From: Plantago major
Taxonomy: Eukaryota > Streptophyta > Magnoliopsida > Lamiales > Plantaginaceae
DNA length: 64,000 bases
Direction of reading: 5' to 3'
NCBI GenBank assembly: GCA_026545765.1
Contig: CM048840.1
Location: 9,611,265-9,675,264 of the forward strand
The position numbers were made by a program, and so were the translations under genes. Each line of letters opens with the position of its first letter. Position 1 is the stretch's first letter. Under the pieces are notes generated by a model. That model was not told the origin of the DNA and did no database searches. It was given only the letters and a program-made list of their open reading frames with translations. Positions 12,504-23,783 of this stretch are shown piece after piece.

Positions 12504-12932
12504 TCAGTTGACATGATCATCCACTTTTCCGCAATCTTGGACATAGTCATAAAGAATCCTTCTGACAGAGAGCTCTGTCTTTCTGGATAAGTCACATATT
12601 TCATGGTAACTCTTTCCAAGCTTGTGATTCTTTCGCAAAAGGTGTTTGACCCAGAAGTACTTTCCCCAGACCCAGGAGTGGTCTATATGCAGCTGAGATA
12701 GGTTGAAATACTTGTATATTTCTTCCAGATAGTCTAAATCATCTAGGTATTCATCCAATGTCATATAGAATGACTCATAGGTTGGAACACCTAGTTTGTT
12801 CTTTCTGCTGTAGCTACCATCCAATTTTCTTACCTTGTGTACATCATCAGGCTCTGGGTAAGGACAGGCAAAAGAAAGATCCATCTTTCTGGCTTCATTC
12901 CTCTTTTCTACTTCAAAGTTTAGCCAGACATG
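12504..12932 (-). pseudogene. S4 ORF3, C-terminal fragment
   Basis: Last exon part of the S4 extra ORF, separated from its N-terminal parts at 57550-62252 by the S2 insertion. It contains the conserved C-terminal block SQLHIDHSWVWGKYFW and a following K/H-rich helix-like stretch, ending with TGA near 12504. The same block is recognisable in S2 ORF3 at 15067-15275 (HAWKWGKYMWVK). It reads in frame with the right-hand part when S2 and one AAGGT are removed. The function is unknown; the position after pol matches the so-called envelope-like ORF of Sireviruses, but I see no clear signal peptide or membrane segment in this fragment. Confidence 0.7.
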
Positions 12933-12937
12933 AAGGT
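12933..12937 (+). repeat. Target site duplication of S2, left copy (AAGGT)
   Basis: AAGGT directly precedes TGTTGGTCC and is repeated at 57545-57549 after the right LTR. This ties the two LTRs 43 kb apart to one insertion. Confidence 0.85.
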
Positions 12938-14681
12938 TGTTGGTCCAGATAACGGCAAAGTAAAAGACTGGGGGGGGGGGGTGAATAGTCTTTTAAAACT
13001 TTTGTCGATAAACACAATTTCTCAGATATCTGTGAAGATATCAGATACTTAGATTCAGAGCGCGGAAGACTTAAGATAGATAAGTGCAGAAACAGTTAAA
13101 GTGTGTGTGTGTGTTCAAAAGTAAGTGCAATGTAAATAACACAGCAAGTATAGTGGTATCTGGAGGTGGCGTAATCCTCCAACTAATCCACTTCGGTCTT
13201 CCAAAGACCTAGAATTCACTAGAATAGATTATTGAGGTCACCTTACAATGATCCTATTCTAAAAATCCCTTAAACAAATGGTTCCCAACCAAATGTTCCC
13301 CCTGAGTTGTTCCCCGGCTTTCTCAGCCAAGTACTTCCTATACTCAGAAACCTTTTTGAGTTATTCCCTAGCTTCCCAAGCTAAGTACTTCCTATACTCA
13401 ATAACCTTGGAGTTATTCCTTAGTTTCCCAAATCAAGTACTTCCTATACTCCGTTAACCTTGGAGTTATTCCCTGATTTTCCCAAAATCAAGTACTTCCT
13501 CTACTCCGTTAACCTTGGAGTTATTCCCTGATTTTTCCAAACTAAGTACTTCCTGTACTCCACGCCAGTGATAGTGTTGGTTTTGGTTTGAGTTTGTCAG
13601 ATAAGCTTCTTAATAACTTTTCAGTTAATCAGATAGCTCTGTGAATCAAGTTACTTAATACACTTTTCAGCGTATGGTATCTTGTTCGTTTTTACTGACC
13701 CAAGTCTTATGATAACTGTTCAAGAGAATGAATATCAGATAGTTGATCTTTCGATTCAACTCTTTCACAGATAGCTTTGCTTGTTTAGGATCAGGACACT
13801 TAGAACTTCAGTGCTACTTAAGATCAAGAGCTTTGGTCGCAACAGAAAGCTTGAGGATAAGTAGTTTTCTTTGAGAAAGTATGTTCGTGTATCAGAGTCT
13901 AAGGTTTCTAAGGTTCTGTGTGTCTTCTCAAGCAGTCTAAGTGTTGATATTTATAGATGAATTTGAGTGCCATTTGAATAGTATCCGTTAGGCTCAAATT
14001 CAAACTATTGATATCTGTGTATAGTACTGTAGCAGGTTTGTCTTCTTCTTTAGAAGCTACCGTTGCTTTTGTTCAGACATCTTTGTCCGTGCATTAAATG
14101 CATTGTACTATACTTTTTGTCCTGTAGTGCCAACGGAACTATGCTTTGTATCAGAGACTACCTTGTTCAGATTTCTCTGATTCTTTGCACGTCCTTATCT
14201 TCAATCTTCAGATACCACTTAAATTGAAACAACTTTGTTTGCAATATATATTTCTTCTTCAGAAATGTGGTTAAGGCTCAAGGTATCTGAGTGTAGATAT
14301 CTGTGGACACTTTCCTTGTTTTCAGATAGACCTTTTATTTCTCAGATATCTCTTGTGACACAGTTTGTTTAAAACCGTTCGTGTCTTCAAGATATCTGGC
14401 CAAGGTATCTGTAAAACTGTTTCAGTAATCTTGTGCGCTTCAAATCTTCAATGTCGCTGAACTTGTTCGCTTGGATGTCTTCTTCGTCTTCTTCATAAAA
14501 TAAAAATTACATTTTGGGACCTAACATCCTATACAAGATTAACTAAACTATCATACTTAGTGGGTTTCCTCTTTTACAATGTTCAAGTGAACCAAGAGTA
14601 CTAATCACCTTTCTGAGACTAAGATAGGTCATCATGTTGCTGATCAAAACTAAACAGATATTCTTTACAAAACATCTAACA
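12938..14681 (-). repeat. S2 3' LTR
   Basis: 1744 bp, direct repeat of 55814-57544. TATA-like CTATAAATATC (minus) is at 13946-13956. A row of diverged about 60 bp units (ttattccct...aagtacttcct) at 13311-13560 forms a short tandem array. Compared with the other S2 LTR and with S4, the U3 edge has lost about 12 bp between direct repeats of GGAAATTTGTTAG. Confidence 0.88.
13311..13562 (-). repeat. Tandem array inside the S2 3' LTR
   Basis: Five diverged copies, roughly 50-60 bp each, of a unit containing GAGTTATTCCC and AAGTACTTCCT. The counterpart array in the other LTR is at 56173-56413 and the S4 LTR has a shorter version at 11016-11120. Copy number may explain the LTR length difference. 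Confidence 0.7.
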
Positions 14682-14698
14682 AATTTCCCCCTTTTTGA
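14682..14698 (-). promoter_or_regulatory. S2 polypurine tract
   Basis: Minus strand reads CAAAAAGGGGGAAATT adjoining the 3' LTR, the plus-strand primer. Confidence 0.8.
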
Positions 14699-15837
14699 TC
14701 AGTCAACGATGACTATCTGACCTATTACAAATCTGGATGAGGAAACAATCCACCACTTAATCAATTCTTATGATTTTTCAATTCATTCAATTAAGTGCAG
14801 AAAGTAAACATCAACCAAATCACAAGGTGTGATCTTTGCTGACAAGTTATCTCTTATAGAGTAATATCTGAGAGTAAGTTCATCAGATAAGTTACAATGA
14901 AAATTACAGATAACTTCAATACATAAAACATTTAAGCTCAGTCAGCAAGATACAACAACAAAAATTACATAGTAAATTAGGACAACAGGAGTAACCAAGC
15001 TCCAAGTAAACATCCTAAAGAACTAGTTTTCAAGTCTTCCTCTTCTTCAAGTCTTCAACAGTATTTCTATGGATCAATCTGCAAATTTCCTATCTCCAAA
15101 CCTTTTGATGTCATCTGAATAATCATATAGAAGAGTTCTGACGAGCATCTCTGTGTCTTTGGCAAATCCACAGACCTCTTTGTAGGTTTTGGTAGGATTT
15201 TTCTTGACAAATTGCTTGACCCACATATACTTTCCCCACTTCCAGGCATGCTCTATTCTGATATCTGAAAGCTTGAAGTAATCGTAGATAATCTCAGATA
15301 TCTGATGTCACCCTTGTATTGATCTTCAGTTAGATAGAACGATTCATAGGGTTCCACAGCGAGTCTAGGTTGATCAAGGTTGGCTTGTCTTTTCTCCATG
15401 CCATAAGTTGTTTATGGATTGGTTCTGGAAATCTTGAATTTACAAGTAGATGCTTAAGTTCCAGAATCCAATAGCCATTCTTTTGATTGATGCATCTGTA
15501 GACAGAGGAATTATTGTCATGCTTCACATACTCAATTTTGGCTTCTTCTGGCCTGAGTGGAAGTTGACTTTGTCTTTGTTCAGCTCTTAGTCTGTTCCTT
15601 TTCTGTCTTGAATTCTCTTTGGGGTTGTTGCTTGAAGAGCCACCTCCCTGGATAGACTTGGTATTTCCAGAGGGTGTTTTAGCTGCTAGTGGCTTTGCAG
15701 CTATGGGCTCAGTTAGGCTTTCAATTTTCCTTTTTCTGTGAAGAGGAGCTTCATCTTCATCAGATTCCTCATCATCATCAAGATTGAATCTTGTGAGAGT
15801 TTTGCAGCCTTCTTCATTGCCCAGGGACTTGATTTGT

Positions 15838-15867
15838 CCTTCTTCTTCTTCTTCTTCTTCTTCTTCA
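15838..15867 (+). repeat. TTC/GAA trinucleotide repeat in ORF3
   Basis: About nine to ten CTT/TTC units, giving a poly-Glu tract on the minus strand. The plus-strand poly-Phe reading is only its shadow. Confidence 0.9.
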
Positions 15868-16792
15868 GAAGAGACATCAATCCCTTTAACTTGTCTTCTC
15901 CTTGGAGCCTTGGTACTCCTTGGAGGTTTCTGTGCTCTGGCCCTTGTTATCATTTTAGTTCCTTCAGTGGGTTTCTGGGAAGCAGCTACTATTTGCAAAG
16001 CAGCTTGGCTTGAGGAGGGTTCATTGATTCTGAGTGGTGGCTGGGAAGTTTTCTTGGTTCTTCTTCCTTTCTGAGCAGCACCAACTTCAGATTTCTTCTT
16101 GTTTCTTTCTCCTTCTTCCCATTCCCCCTGACTATGAGGTCCAGATTTGTACAATTCTTCCCCCTTAGTCATTGTTGGCTGACTAAGTCTCATAAAGGAA
16201 TCTGAGAGAGACTCAAAATGTCCTTGTAAGAGATTGTAGGCAGAAACCAACTGCTGAAGTTCGGCTTTGAGCTCCTGATTTTGTTTGATAAGTCCATTGT
16301 CCTTATCAGTGAGCTCGGCCAATGGGCCTAGGATATCATCTGCTTTTCCAGCAGTGTAATTGGCCTCTTGAAAAGCTTTTTCAGCTAAAGACGCATCATT
16401 GTCCCTTATCATTCCCAGATCTTTCTGAGCAATGACGATGCTAGTTGTTCTCTGAGTGATGAGCTCAGTGAACTTCTTCATTTCAGAGGGGACGGAGGCA
16501 ATTACTTCCTTGTTATGTGAAGACAACTCCTTTTTCAAATGAGCCAGTACCTGGTATTTGTTCATGTATTCATTGGAGTGGACATTTGGCAGTTTACTGA
16601 AAGTTTTAGGAGCAATCAGCTTCCTTTTTAAGTGTGAAACCGCGAGATGTTCATTGCGGTGCTCTGCCAAAGTCTTGTCTTCTTCATCATCTGAGTAATC
16701 AGCCCAGTGATCTGCATCCTCTTGGACATTCTCATCGATTGTGTCGAGTCCAGCAACCATTTCAGAGATTGGTTTCTTCCCTTTCTGGGAGG

Positions 16793-16797
16793 AGGAT
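16793..16797 (+). repeat. Target site duplication of gypsy G, left copy (AGGAT)
   Basis: AGGAT directly before TGTTGATACG, repeated at 31143-31147 after CCCCTAACA. Confidence 0.93.
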
Positions 16798-17688
16798 TGT
16801 TGATACGAAAATATGTCCAATCCGTCATAAAGGACCTAGGAACGAATCCTAAGGCGTCCTAAGTCATCCATGGGATCCGAGTCACTATAGTCCGATCCGG
16901 GTCAAGCAACCATGGTCCGACCCACCTTAGAAGAAAGGAACAAAGGATCTGGAGCCTGTGAGGTCCGACCCAGGGCTTTAGGTCCGACCCATCAAGGTCC
17001 GAACCACCGTGGAACAAGAAGACAAGATTAAATAAAGATCGCCTTCTCGAGCCCTCCGACCCGGACGATCACTCGGATCCAGCATGACAATCTCATAAAC
17101 CAACCAAGCAAATAGGCACCAAAGAGTGAGATGTCCGAACCTAGGTGCTCCGAATCGGAAGAGTTAGACAGGCAGGAGAACTTCCTCAGCTAACAACCAA
17201 ATATGGTTCGGACCAGGTGTCCGGACCCATATCTCCGAACCTGGGATCTCGGCAGACCTAGTCTCATCATCAAGAACTCTTCCAATAATGACCAGACTAC
17301 CCCTAAAGCCCAAGATGGCATGGGCTAAAACTTTATTATTGGGCTTTGGGCCTCATATTAGCATTGGTGGCTCAATCCTGGCCGTACACTTGGCACGATC
17401 CTATGAGATCCTCTTACTTGGAAGATAGCCTATAAAAAGGGGCACACTTCCCCATAAGCAAAGGTAAGTCACATCGCCATCCTACTATCTTATACTACAC
17501 AGAGTCGATCTTCAGTCGCTCTTGAGTAAAGTCTCAAATCCGGTTTGACACTTAGCAAACCGGATCCTAACCCCCCCCCCTTTTCAAGTCACTTGTGCAG
17601 GATCTCACCTGTTGCCTCTTATTGATACGGATAAGTGAAGGAAATCAAGGAAAACTCACTAAGTGTTTGGGGAGTTCTACCCCTAACA
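16798..17688 (+). repeat. G 5' LTR
   Basis: 891 bp, TGTTGATACG to CCCCTAACA, direct repeat of 30254-31142. TATAAAAAGG is at 17431-17440, about 250 bp before the end. The LTRs differ at scattered bases and in a replaced patch near 17030-17050 against 30486-30505, so the insertion is not very recent. Confidence 0.95.
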
Positions 17689-17691
17689 TTT

Positions 17692-17709
17692 TGGCGCCGT
17701 CTATGGGAA
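17692..17709 (+). promoter_or_regulatory. G primer binding site
   Basis: TGGCGCCGTCTATGGGAA lies three bases after the 5' LTR. TGGCGCCGT-type primer sites are typical of plant Tat/Athila gypsy elements; I do not assign the tRNA with certainty. Confidence 0.82.
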
Positions 17710-17742
17710 ACTTACAAAAAGTTCCATTCTCTACAGCCTCTA

Positions 17743-19670
17743 ATGGCAAGAACAAGGAGGTCCGCAAGAACCAACGCCACTGCAGTCGGTACACCTGCTC
17801 CAAGACAAAGAGGTAGGCCTCTTACTAGGCGAAGCAGAGCAACGAGAGTTCCCTCAAGAGATGCGACGGAATACCCCAGCGACGGCCGGACAGCTAGTCT
17901 CTCTTCTAGGGAGGAAAGAGCCACTGATCCACCAATAAGAACCCAGGCGCTTGGAGTCGAAGGACAGGTTCCTCCACCAGGAACACATGGTCCTCCTCCA
18001 GGGAAAAACTTCACCCATCCAAATGGGCAGATCATCCATCCTAGTGAGTTCGGGATGGATGAGAATCAGTTTGGCCTCTTACTCACCACTATTCAAGGAT
18101 GTTTCGGATCAAACAACCTCCAGCCTCCTCAACCCACTCCACCTTTGGCAATCCCAAGACAAGTCAACCGCTTAATCAAGAAATGAGCACCGTCCCATCC
18201 AACAACGATCGGGGAACAAGCTCAACCGAAGATCTAAGGAACCTTCTCAACAGAGGGTCACGCTTCTCATGGACAACGAGGAGAAGTCCAAGTTCCACGA
18301 GTAGACAAGTGGGAACCAACATGAGGAGCTCAACAACAAGCGCCAAGAGATCAAATGGCGGAAAGCATCCCGATAGTTCCAATCGGTGATCTTCCTCCAG
18401 ATGTAGCTATCAACCCTTAACTGTGAAAAATCGACCGAAAGCGATCTACCTCCAATGTAAGGCCTTGAAACACAAATTGCCACCTTGAGCAAGATGGTCA
18501 AAGCACATGAGAAAGTGATCATAAGACTCAACCCCCGTATGCGACGAGATCAAGAGAACGAAGCGCCCATCGCGTTATCCCAAACCTTGAGCATTACTAT
18601 GGAGATAATTGTCCTGTAGGGCATCTTACTAGATACGAAAGTAAGATGGAAAGCAATGGACTCAACGACAACATGAAAGCTCTCAAATTTTCCACCACAC
18701 TCTTTGGAGAAGCAATGGATTGGTGGACCTCACTACCTAATGGTTCCATCAAATCTTATGCGGACGTCGCCTCCCTTTTCTTGAAAAGGTTCGAGAAAGC
18801 AAAGAAAAGGAAGAGGTCAGTTGAGCACCGGGCATAATCCGTGAAGAGCACGAGGACCTTAGTACCTTCCTTCGACCGCTTCAACGTCAAGTACGATGTA
18901 GAGCCTCATAGCATCAAAGAGCGGGTCCGACACAGATGCTAACACTTATAATGATGAGCTTAGAAGGAAGCTTTCCAACGAAGAAATCACCACTGAAAAG
19001 TACCTGGAAGATATCTGCGAAGGAGTCTTGTATGGAGAAGAGTACCGAAGAAATGTCCCGATAAGAGCAGGGATAAAGAAGGGGAAAGAACAAGTACGAC
19101 AGGAACTTCCTCCTCGTCAAGGGAAGTTCGAACAAAAAAGAGATCTCAGGGACATGAAAGAATTCCGTAGATAAAGAACTCCACCTAGGAGATACGCCGA
19201 GTATACTCACCTCAACAGACTAAGATCCGACATCTTGGCTTCTATTGTTGAGAAGGACTTAGATATACAATGGCCTAAACCTCAGAGCAAAGAAGAAGAG
19301 TAAATTTTCTAAAGACTACCGAGGTTCCACAAGCGTAAAGGTCACCCGACCGAGGATTGCATCCAGCTTGAAGATGTAAATCGAAAGACTAGTGAGAAGT
19401 GGAAGTTGAAAGAACCAACAGTGAAGAAGAACCTCCGCATATAGAAAGAATGAGCAGAGAAGAGAGGAGCGTGATTCCGAACCTCCGACAGGATCTTTAC
19501 CACCACCTCCAGTGGAAATCCCACCTCGGCATGCCCAAAGATACCAAGGGTACCGCGAAGATACAGAAATGGAGAACCTCCCTTACAGTGGAGTTATCAA
19601 CGCCATTGCAGGAGGACCAACAGGGGGAGATAGCAGAAATGCAAGGGAAAGGACCGCGCAACACTTGAGA
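17743..19670 (+). pseudogene. gag: G gag, broken
   Basis: Starts at ATG 17743 (MARTRRSARTNATAVG), with a basic, Pro/Arg-rich N-terminus open to 18186. The retrotransposon Gag core (FGEAMDWWTSLPNGSIKSYA) is open at 18646-18837. Frameshifts near 18186, 18400-18600 and 18830 break it, and later pieces appear in other frames up to the protease region near 19670. I see no clear CCHC knuckle. It would form the capsid in an intact element. Confidence 0.78.
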
Positions 19671-21102
19671 AACAACGACAGAGCTTATGGTCCACCAGCC
19701 CTGAAAGGCACAAATGCAATTACCTTTGACGATAGCGAGATCCCCCCACCAACGTCTGGCGGAGGAGATCTCAAGGACCCCGATGTCCCTTTGGTTGTTT
19801 CTCTAGTGATTGCCACTTACAAGGTCAACAAGGTACTAGTCGACACAGGAAGCTCCTCCAATGTCATATCCAAAAGGACCGTGGAGCAAATGCACCTGGG
19901 GCAAATACAATATGGACGAGTATACACTTCATTGGTAGGTTTTGGAGGGTCTGTAGTACGCCCCATTGGAAGTATACCACTACAAGTCTCTATGGGCACC
20001 TTTCCGACAAGGGTGACCAAGACAATCCTCTTCGTGGTAGTAGATAGCACCTTCGACTATAACGTGATCTTGGGCCGCCCAGGACTTAACCAATTCAGAG
20101 CAATTGCTTCTCCCTTACACAACAGGGTAAAGTTCCCAACCCCGAACGGCGTGGGAGAAGAAGTGGGCAACGTTAGAGAAGCCCGGGAGTGTTACATCAT
20201 GTCAACCAGAGGGGCCACAATACCTGTCCTTTCGGTCACTAAGGGCCCTAGTAGCCATTCTTCCATTGCTCTAACGCCACCAAAGGAAGAAATCGGTATT
20301 GGGTCGCTCAGAGAGAAGTTCCCCAAGACAGCTAGAATAGAACCCCATGAAGCCTTGAAAGAGGTCCAACTGGTCGAAGGAGATTCGGAAAAAACAACTC
20401 GGATTGGAACGGAGATGAGTACGGAAGTAGAGATGAAGCTCATCACTTGCCTTCGTGACAATCGCGACATCTTTGCTTGGAGCACAGATGATCTCAAGGG
20501 GATAGACCCAAGGATCGCAGTTCACCGTCTGAACATGGATCCGACGGTCAAACACATCCGGCAAAAGAGGAAAGACTTTGGACCAGTTGAGGATGCTATC
20601 ATAGCAGGGGAGGTGGACAAGTTGATGAAAGCAGGTCATATCGAAGAAGTCGACATCTGATTGGGTCTGTAACGTGGTCCTCGTCGAAAAAGCTCCAGGA
20701 AAGTGGAGAATGTGCAATGACTTCACTAGACTCAACAAATTTTGTCCAAAGGATCCTTATCCATTGCCACGCATAGACCAGCTGGTTGATTCCACTGTAG
20801 GATGTGCGCTTCTAAGCTTCATGGACGCATATCAAGGCTTCTACCAAATTAGGATGGCTCAAGAAGACATCAAGAAAACGGCATTCTTTGAGGCCGGAGG
20901 GGTCTATTGCTTCAAGGTCATGCCCTTTGGCCTCAAGAATGCAGGAGCTACTTACCAACGGCTGGTAAATAAGATGTTCAAGGAAGAATTGGGAAAAACC
21001 ATGGAAGTCTATGTGGATGACATGCTTGTGAAAAGCAAGACTAAAGAGAACACATTGGACACCTTAACAATTGTTTTTCTATTCTCCGGAAATACGGAAT
21101 GA
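19512..21102 (+). pseudogene. pol: G pol, protease and RT
   Basis: The 19512-20660 reading carries the aspartic protease motif LVDTGSSSNVI at about 19836-19868 and then the RT N-terminus (RQKRKDFGPVEDAI). A frameshift near 20660 moves RT to 20674-21102, with KWRMCNDFTRLNKFCPKDPYPLPRID, the FMDAYQGFYQI block and the catalytic box YVDDMLVK at about 21010-21033. A second frameshift near 21090 precedes the thumb. The box is intact but the frame breaks make the copy inactive. Confidence 0.87.
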
Positions 21103-21131
21103 AGCTGAACCCTTAGAAGTGCACTTTCGGG

Positions 21132-22440
21132 GTGAAAGGAGGAAAGTTCCTTGGTTACATGGTCACAGAAAGAGGCATCAACGCTAACTCAGAGAAAATA
21201 AAGGCAATCCTAGATCTACCACAGCCCAAGACTATCAATGAAGTTCAGAAGCTTCTAGGAAAGGTGATGGCATTGAGCCGTTTTATCTTAAAATCCGCCG
21301 AGAAGAACCTACCCTTCTTTAAAATCTTACGAAAAGGAAATAAGTTCGAGTGGACAAAGGAGTGTGAAGAGGCCCTGGAAAAATTGAAGAAGTATCTCCT
21401 CTCACCGCCCCTTTTGTCTAAACCCATGGAGGCTGAAACTCTTTACCTCTATTTGGCCACCACTGATGAAGCAATGAGTTCTGTACTGGTACGGATACAA
21501 GACAACGAGCATTTACCAATCTACTATTTGAGCAAAGCCCTTGCAGGCTCTAAGGCCAGATATGTCAAGATTGAGAAGCTCACCTTCGCACTAGTTTACA
21601 CTGCACGGCGACTGAAGCCTTACTTCAAGTCGCATCGGATTGTGGTCCTCACAGATGAGCCACTCAAACATGTCTTGGGCAAACCAGATCAGTCAGGACG
21701 CCTGTCCAAATGGGCTATTGAGCTAAGTGAATATGATATTGGGTATCAAGCCCCATCTGCCAAGAAAGCGCAAGTTCTGGCCGACTTCCTGGTAGACTAT
21801 CCAGAGAAAGCAGAAGAAGAGAGCGAAAACTCCCAGGAAAAGGCTAGTCATGAGGTGATAGCCCAAATCAAGGAATCGAGGGGAGAGAAAGAAGCAGAAG
21901 AGACACAAAGAGATAGCATCCAGCTTATGACTAAGTATCACCAACCCATGGATGATTCACTGAGAGTAAGGCACATGTTTCTCTTGGACGAAGAACTCAA
22001 TACCTCGACAACTGCATCTTCCGACAAGAAGCAGGAGGTTGAGAAAGCACTCACTCCCACTTCAGGAGGTAAGGAAAGAAACAAAGAATGTTGGACATTA
22101 CAAGTGGACGGATCATCCACCGGACAGTTGGGAGGAATAGGAATTTTTCTTGAAAGTCCTGAAGGAGCCAAGCTAGAGTACGCCATCACTCTCAATTTTA
22201 AGGTGACGAACAACGAGGCCGAATATGAAGCACTTATCACCGGCCTAAGAATGGCGAAAGCCCTTCAGGTAAAAAGGATCAAGGCCTACACAGACTCATG
22301 GCATAATCCCAGCTTCTCCGGTCCTTTACCAAAGGACCTAACATGATCAAATACTTGGAGCTCCTCAAGAAAGAGGTTGAGCACTTTGAAGAATTTACTC
22401 TTGACCAATTTCACAGAGAATGGAATGAAAAAGCCGACGC
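21132..22440 (+). pseudogene. pol: G pol, RT end, RNase H and second RNase H
   Basis: RT thumb [11 protein letters not shown] at about 21150, then the first RNase H (about 21420-21790; [45 protein letters not shown]). After an acidic linker, a second RNase H-like domain begins near 22090 ([35 protein letters not shown]) and continues after a frameshift at about 22310 into 22343-22440 (FHREWNEKADALSKYAS). The conserved D, E and D residues of the second domain are visible. This double RNase H arrangement is characteristic of Tat elements. Confidence 0.87.
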
Positions 22441-23783
22441 CCTCTCCAAGTACGCCTCAGCCTTAGGAGCTTTGGACACAAGAAGTGTCATCCTAATGAC
22501 CCGCGCGGAATCCTCCCTGGCAAACCCCAACGGACAGATGCTTCTCTTGAGCACAGAGAGAAACTGGATGACTGATATATTCCGTTACCTCAAGGATGGT
22601 ACTTTACCTGTGGATCCTAGAGAGGCCAGGAAGATTCAATGCCGAGCTAACAGATACTTTATTCTGGAAGAAGATCTCTACAAAAGATCCTACAGCGGAA
22701 CTCACATGAGGTGCCTAGATCCTCAAGAAGCGAAAACTGTGATGGAAGAAATCCACGCCGGAAGTTGTGGAAGTCATTCTGGAGGAAGAACTTTGGCGCA
22801 AAAGATCATAAGACAAGGATACTATTGGCCAACTATTGACATTGATACTGCCAACATCGCCCACGCTTGTGAAGATTGCCAATACTATGCCAACATACCA
22901 CACCGCCCGACCAACCCTATGATTCCGTCAATCATAGCATGCCCATTTGATCAATGGGGCATAGACATAGTTGGTCCCTTTCCGCGAGGAACACATCAAA
23001 AGAAGTTCTTGATAGTGGCAGTGGAATACTTCACTAAGTGGGTCGGAAGCGAGGTCAACCATCACAGAAATCAGGGTTCGGACATTCATCTGGAAGAACA
23101 TCATCTGCCGGTTTGGACTCCCACGAGTGCTAGTTTCAGACAATGGAGCACAATTTTCTGGGACAAGACTAAAGGAGTGGCTTCAGTCCTTCAATATAGA
23201 ACAACGCTTTACTTCCATTGGCCACCCCCAAGCCAATGGTCAGGTGGAAGCCACCAACAAGACCATAGTCAAAATTTTGGAGAGAAGGTTGAGAACTTCC
23301 CAAGACAACATGGATGATCTCGACGCGGTCCTTTGGGCGCATAGAACGACAGCCCGGACTGCCACACAAGAAACACCTTTCTCCCTGGTCTATGGATCCG
23401 AGGCGGTCATCCCTTCGGAAACGGTGGTGGCAACCCAGAGAATCCATCAATACAACCCAGTTGATAATGAGATCGCAAGGATCTATGACCTTGAGCTCCT
23501 TCAAGACAAGCGCGATAAGGCATTGGCCAACATCCTTCGGTACCAAGCCATGACTGCTCGAGCCTACAATAAACGTGTCTTTCCCAAGGATATACAAGTT
23601 GGAGACTTAGTCCTCAGAAGAGCCGATATACTAAGTCATGTGGGAAAACTTAAGCCCAAGTGGGAAGGACCTTACAAAGTTACTGGGGCAAGAGTTAATG
23701 GAAGCTTTGAACTAGAAGATGAGCAAGGGCGGGCCTTGAAGAGAACTTGGAATGCCAAGAATCTCCAAAAGTTTTACACTTAG
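22440..23783 (+). pseudogene. pol: G pol, integrase
   Basis: Zinc-binding HHCC region at about 22750-22900 (HAGSCGSHSGGRTLAQKI, then CEDCQYYA). Catalytic core: first Asp in WGIDIVGPF (about 22957), second in SDNGAQF (about 23136), Glu in GQVEATNKT (about 23247). A frameshift near 23050 separates the first Asp from the rest. The C-terminal region ends KPKWEGPYKV and NAKNLQKFYT, with a TAG stop at 23781-23783. No chromodomain follows, consistent with Tat rather than chromovirus. Confidence 0.88.

Larger units (their letters stand above)
15067..16797 (-). pseudogene. S2 ORF3, C-terminal half of the last exon
   Basis: Continues ORF3 leftward from gypsy G, which is inserted at 16797/31143. The long open run 15330-16797 is mostly hydrophilic. 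It has an acidic start (SDDEEDK), a coiled-coil-like middle around 16230-16330, basic and Ser/Gly-rich parts, and a poly-Glu run at about 15840-15866. The conserved block GYWILELKHLLVNSRFPEP is near 15440, and the terminal WGKYMWVK block continues in another frame to about 15067 after a frameshift near 15330. It is homologous to S4 ORF3 at 57550-58784 and 12504-12932. Function unknown. Confidence 0.72.

Noticed and set aside
13311..13562. CRISPR-like array
   Set aside because: The units are adjacent, diverged tandem repeats inside an LTR without unique spacers, in a plant genome.
15738..16074. Plus-strand readings with poly-Phe and poly-Ser opposite ORF3
   Set aside because: They are the complement of the poly-Glu tract and flanking S2 ORF3 sequence on minus; no domain and no conservation in S4.
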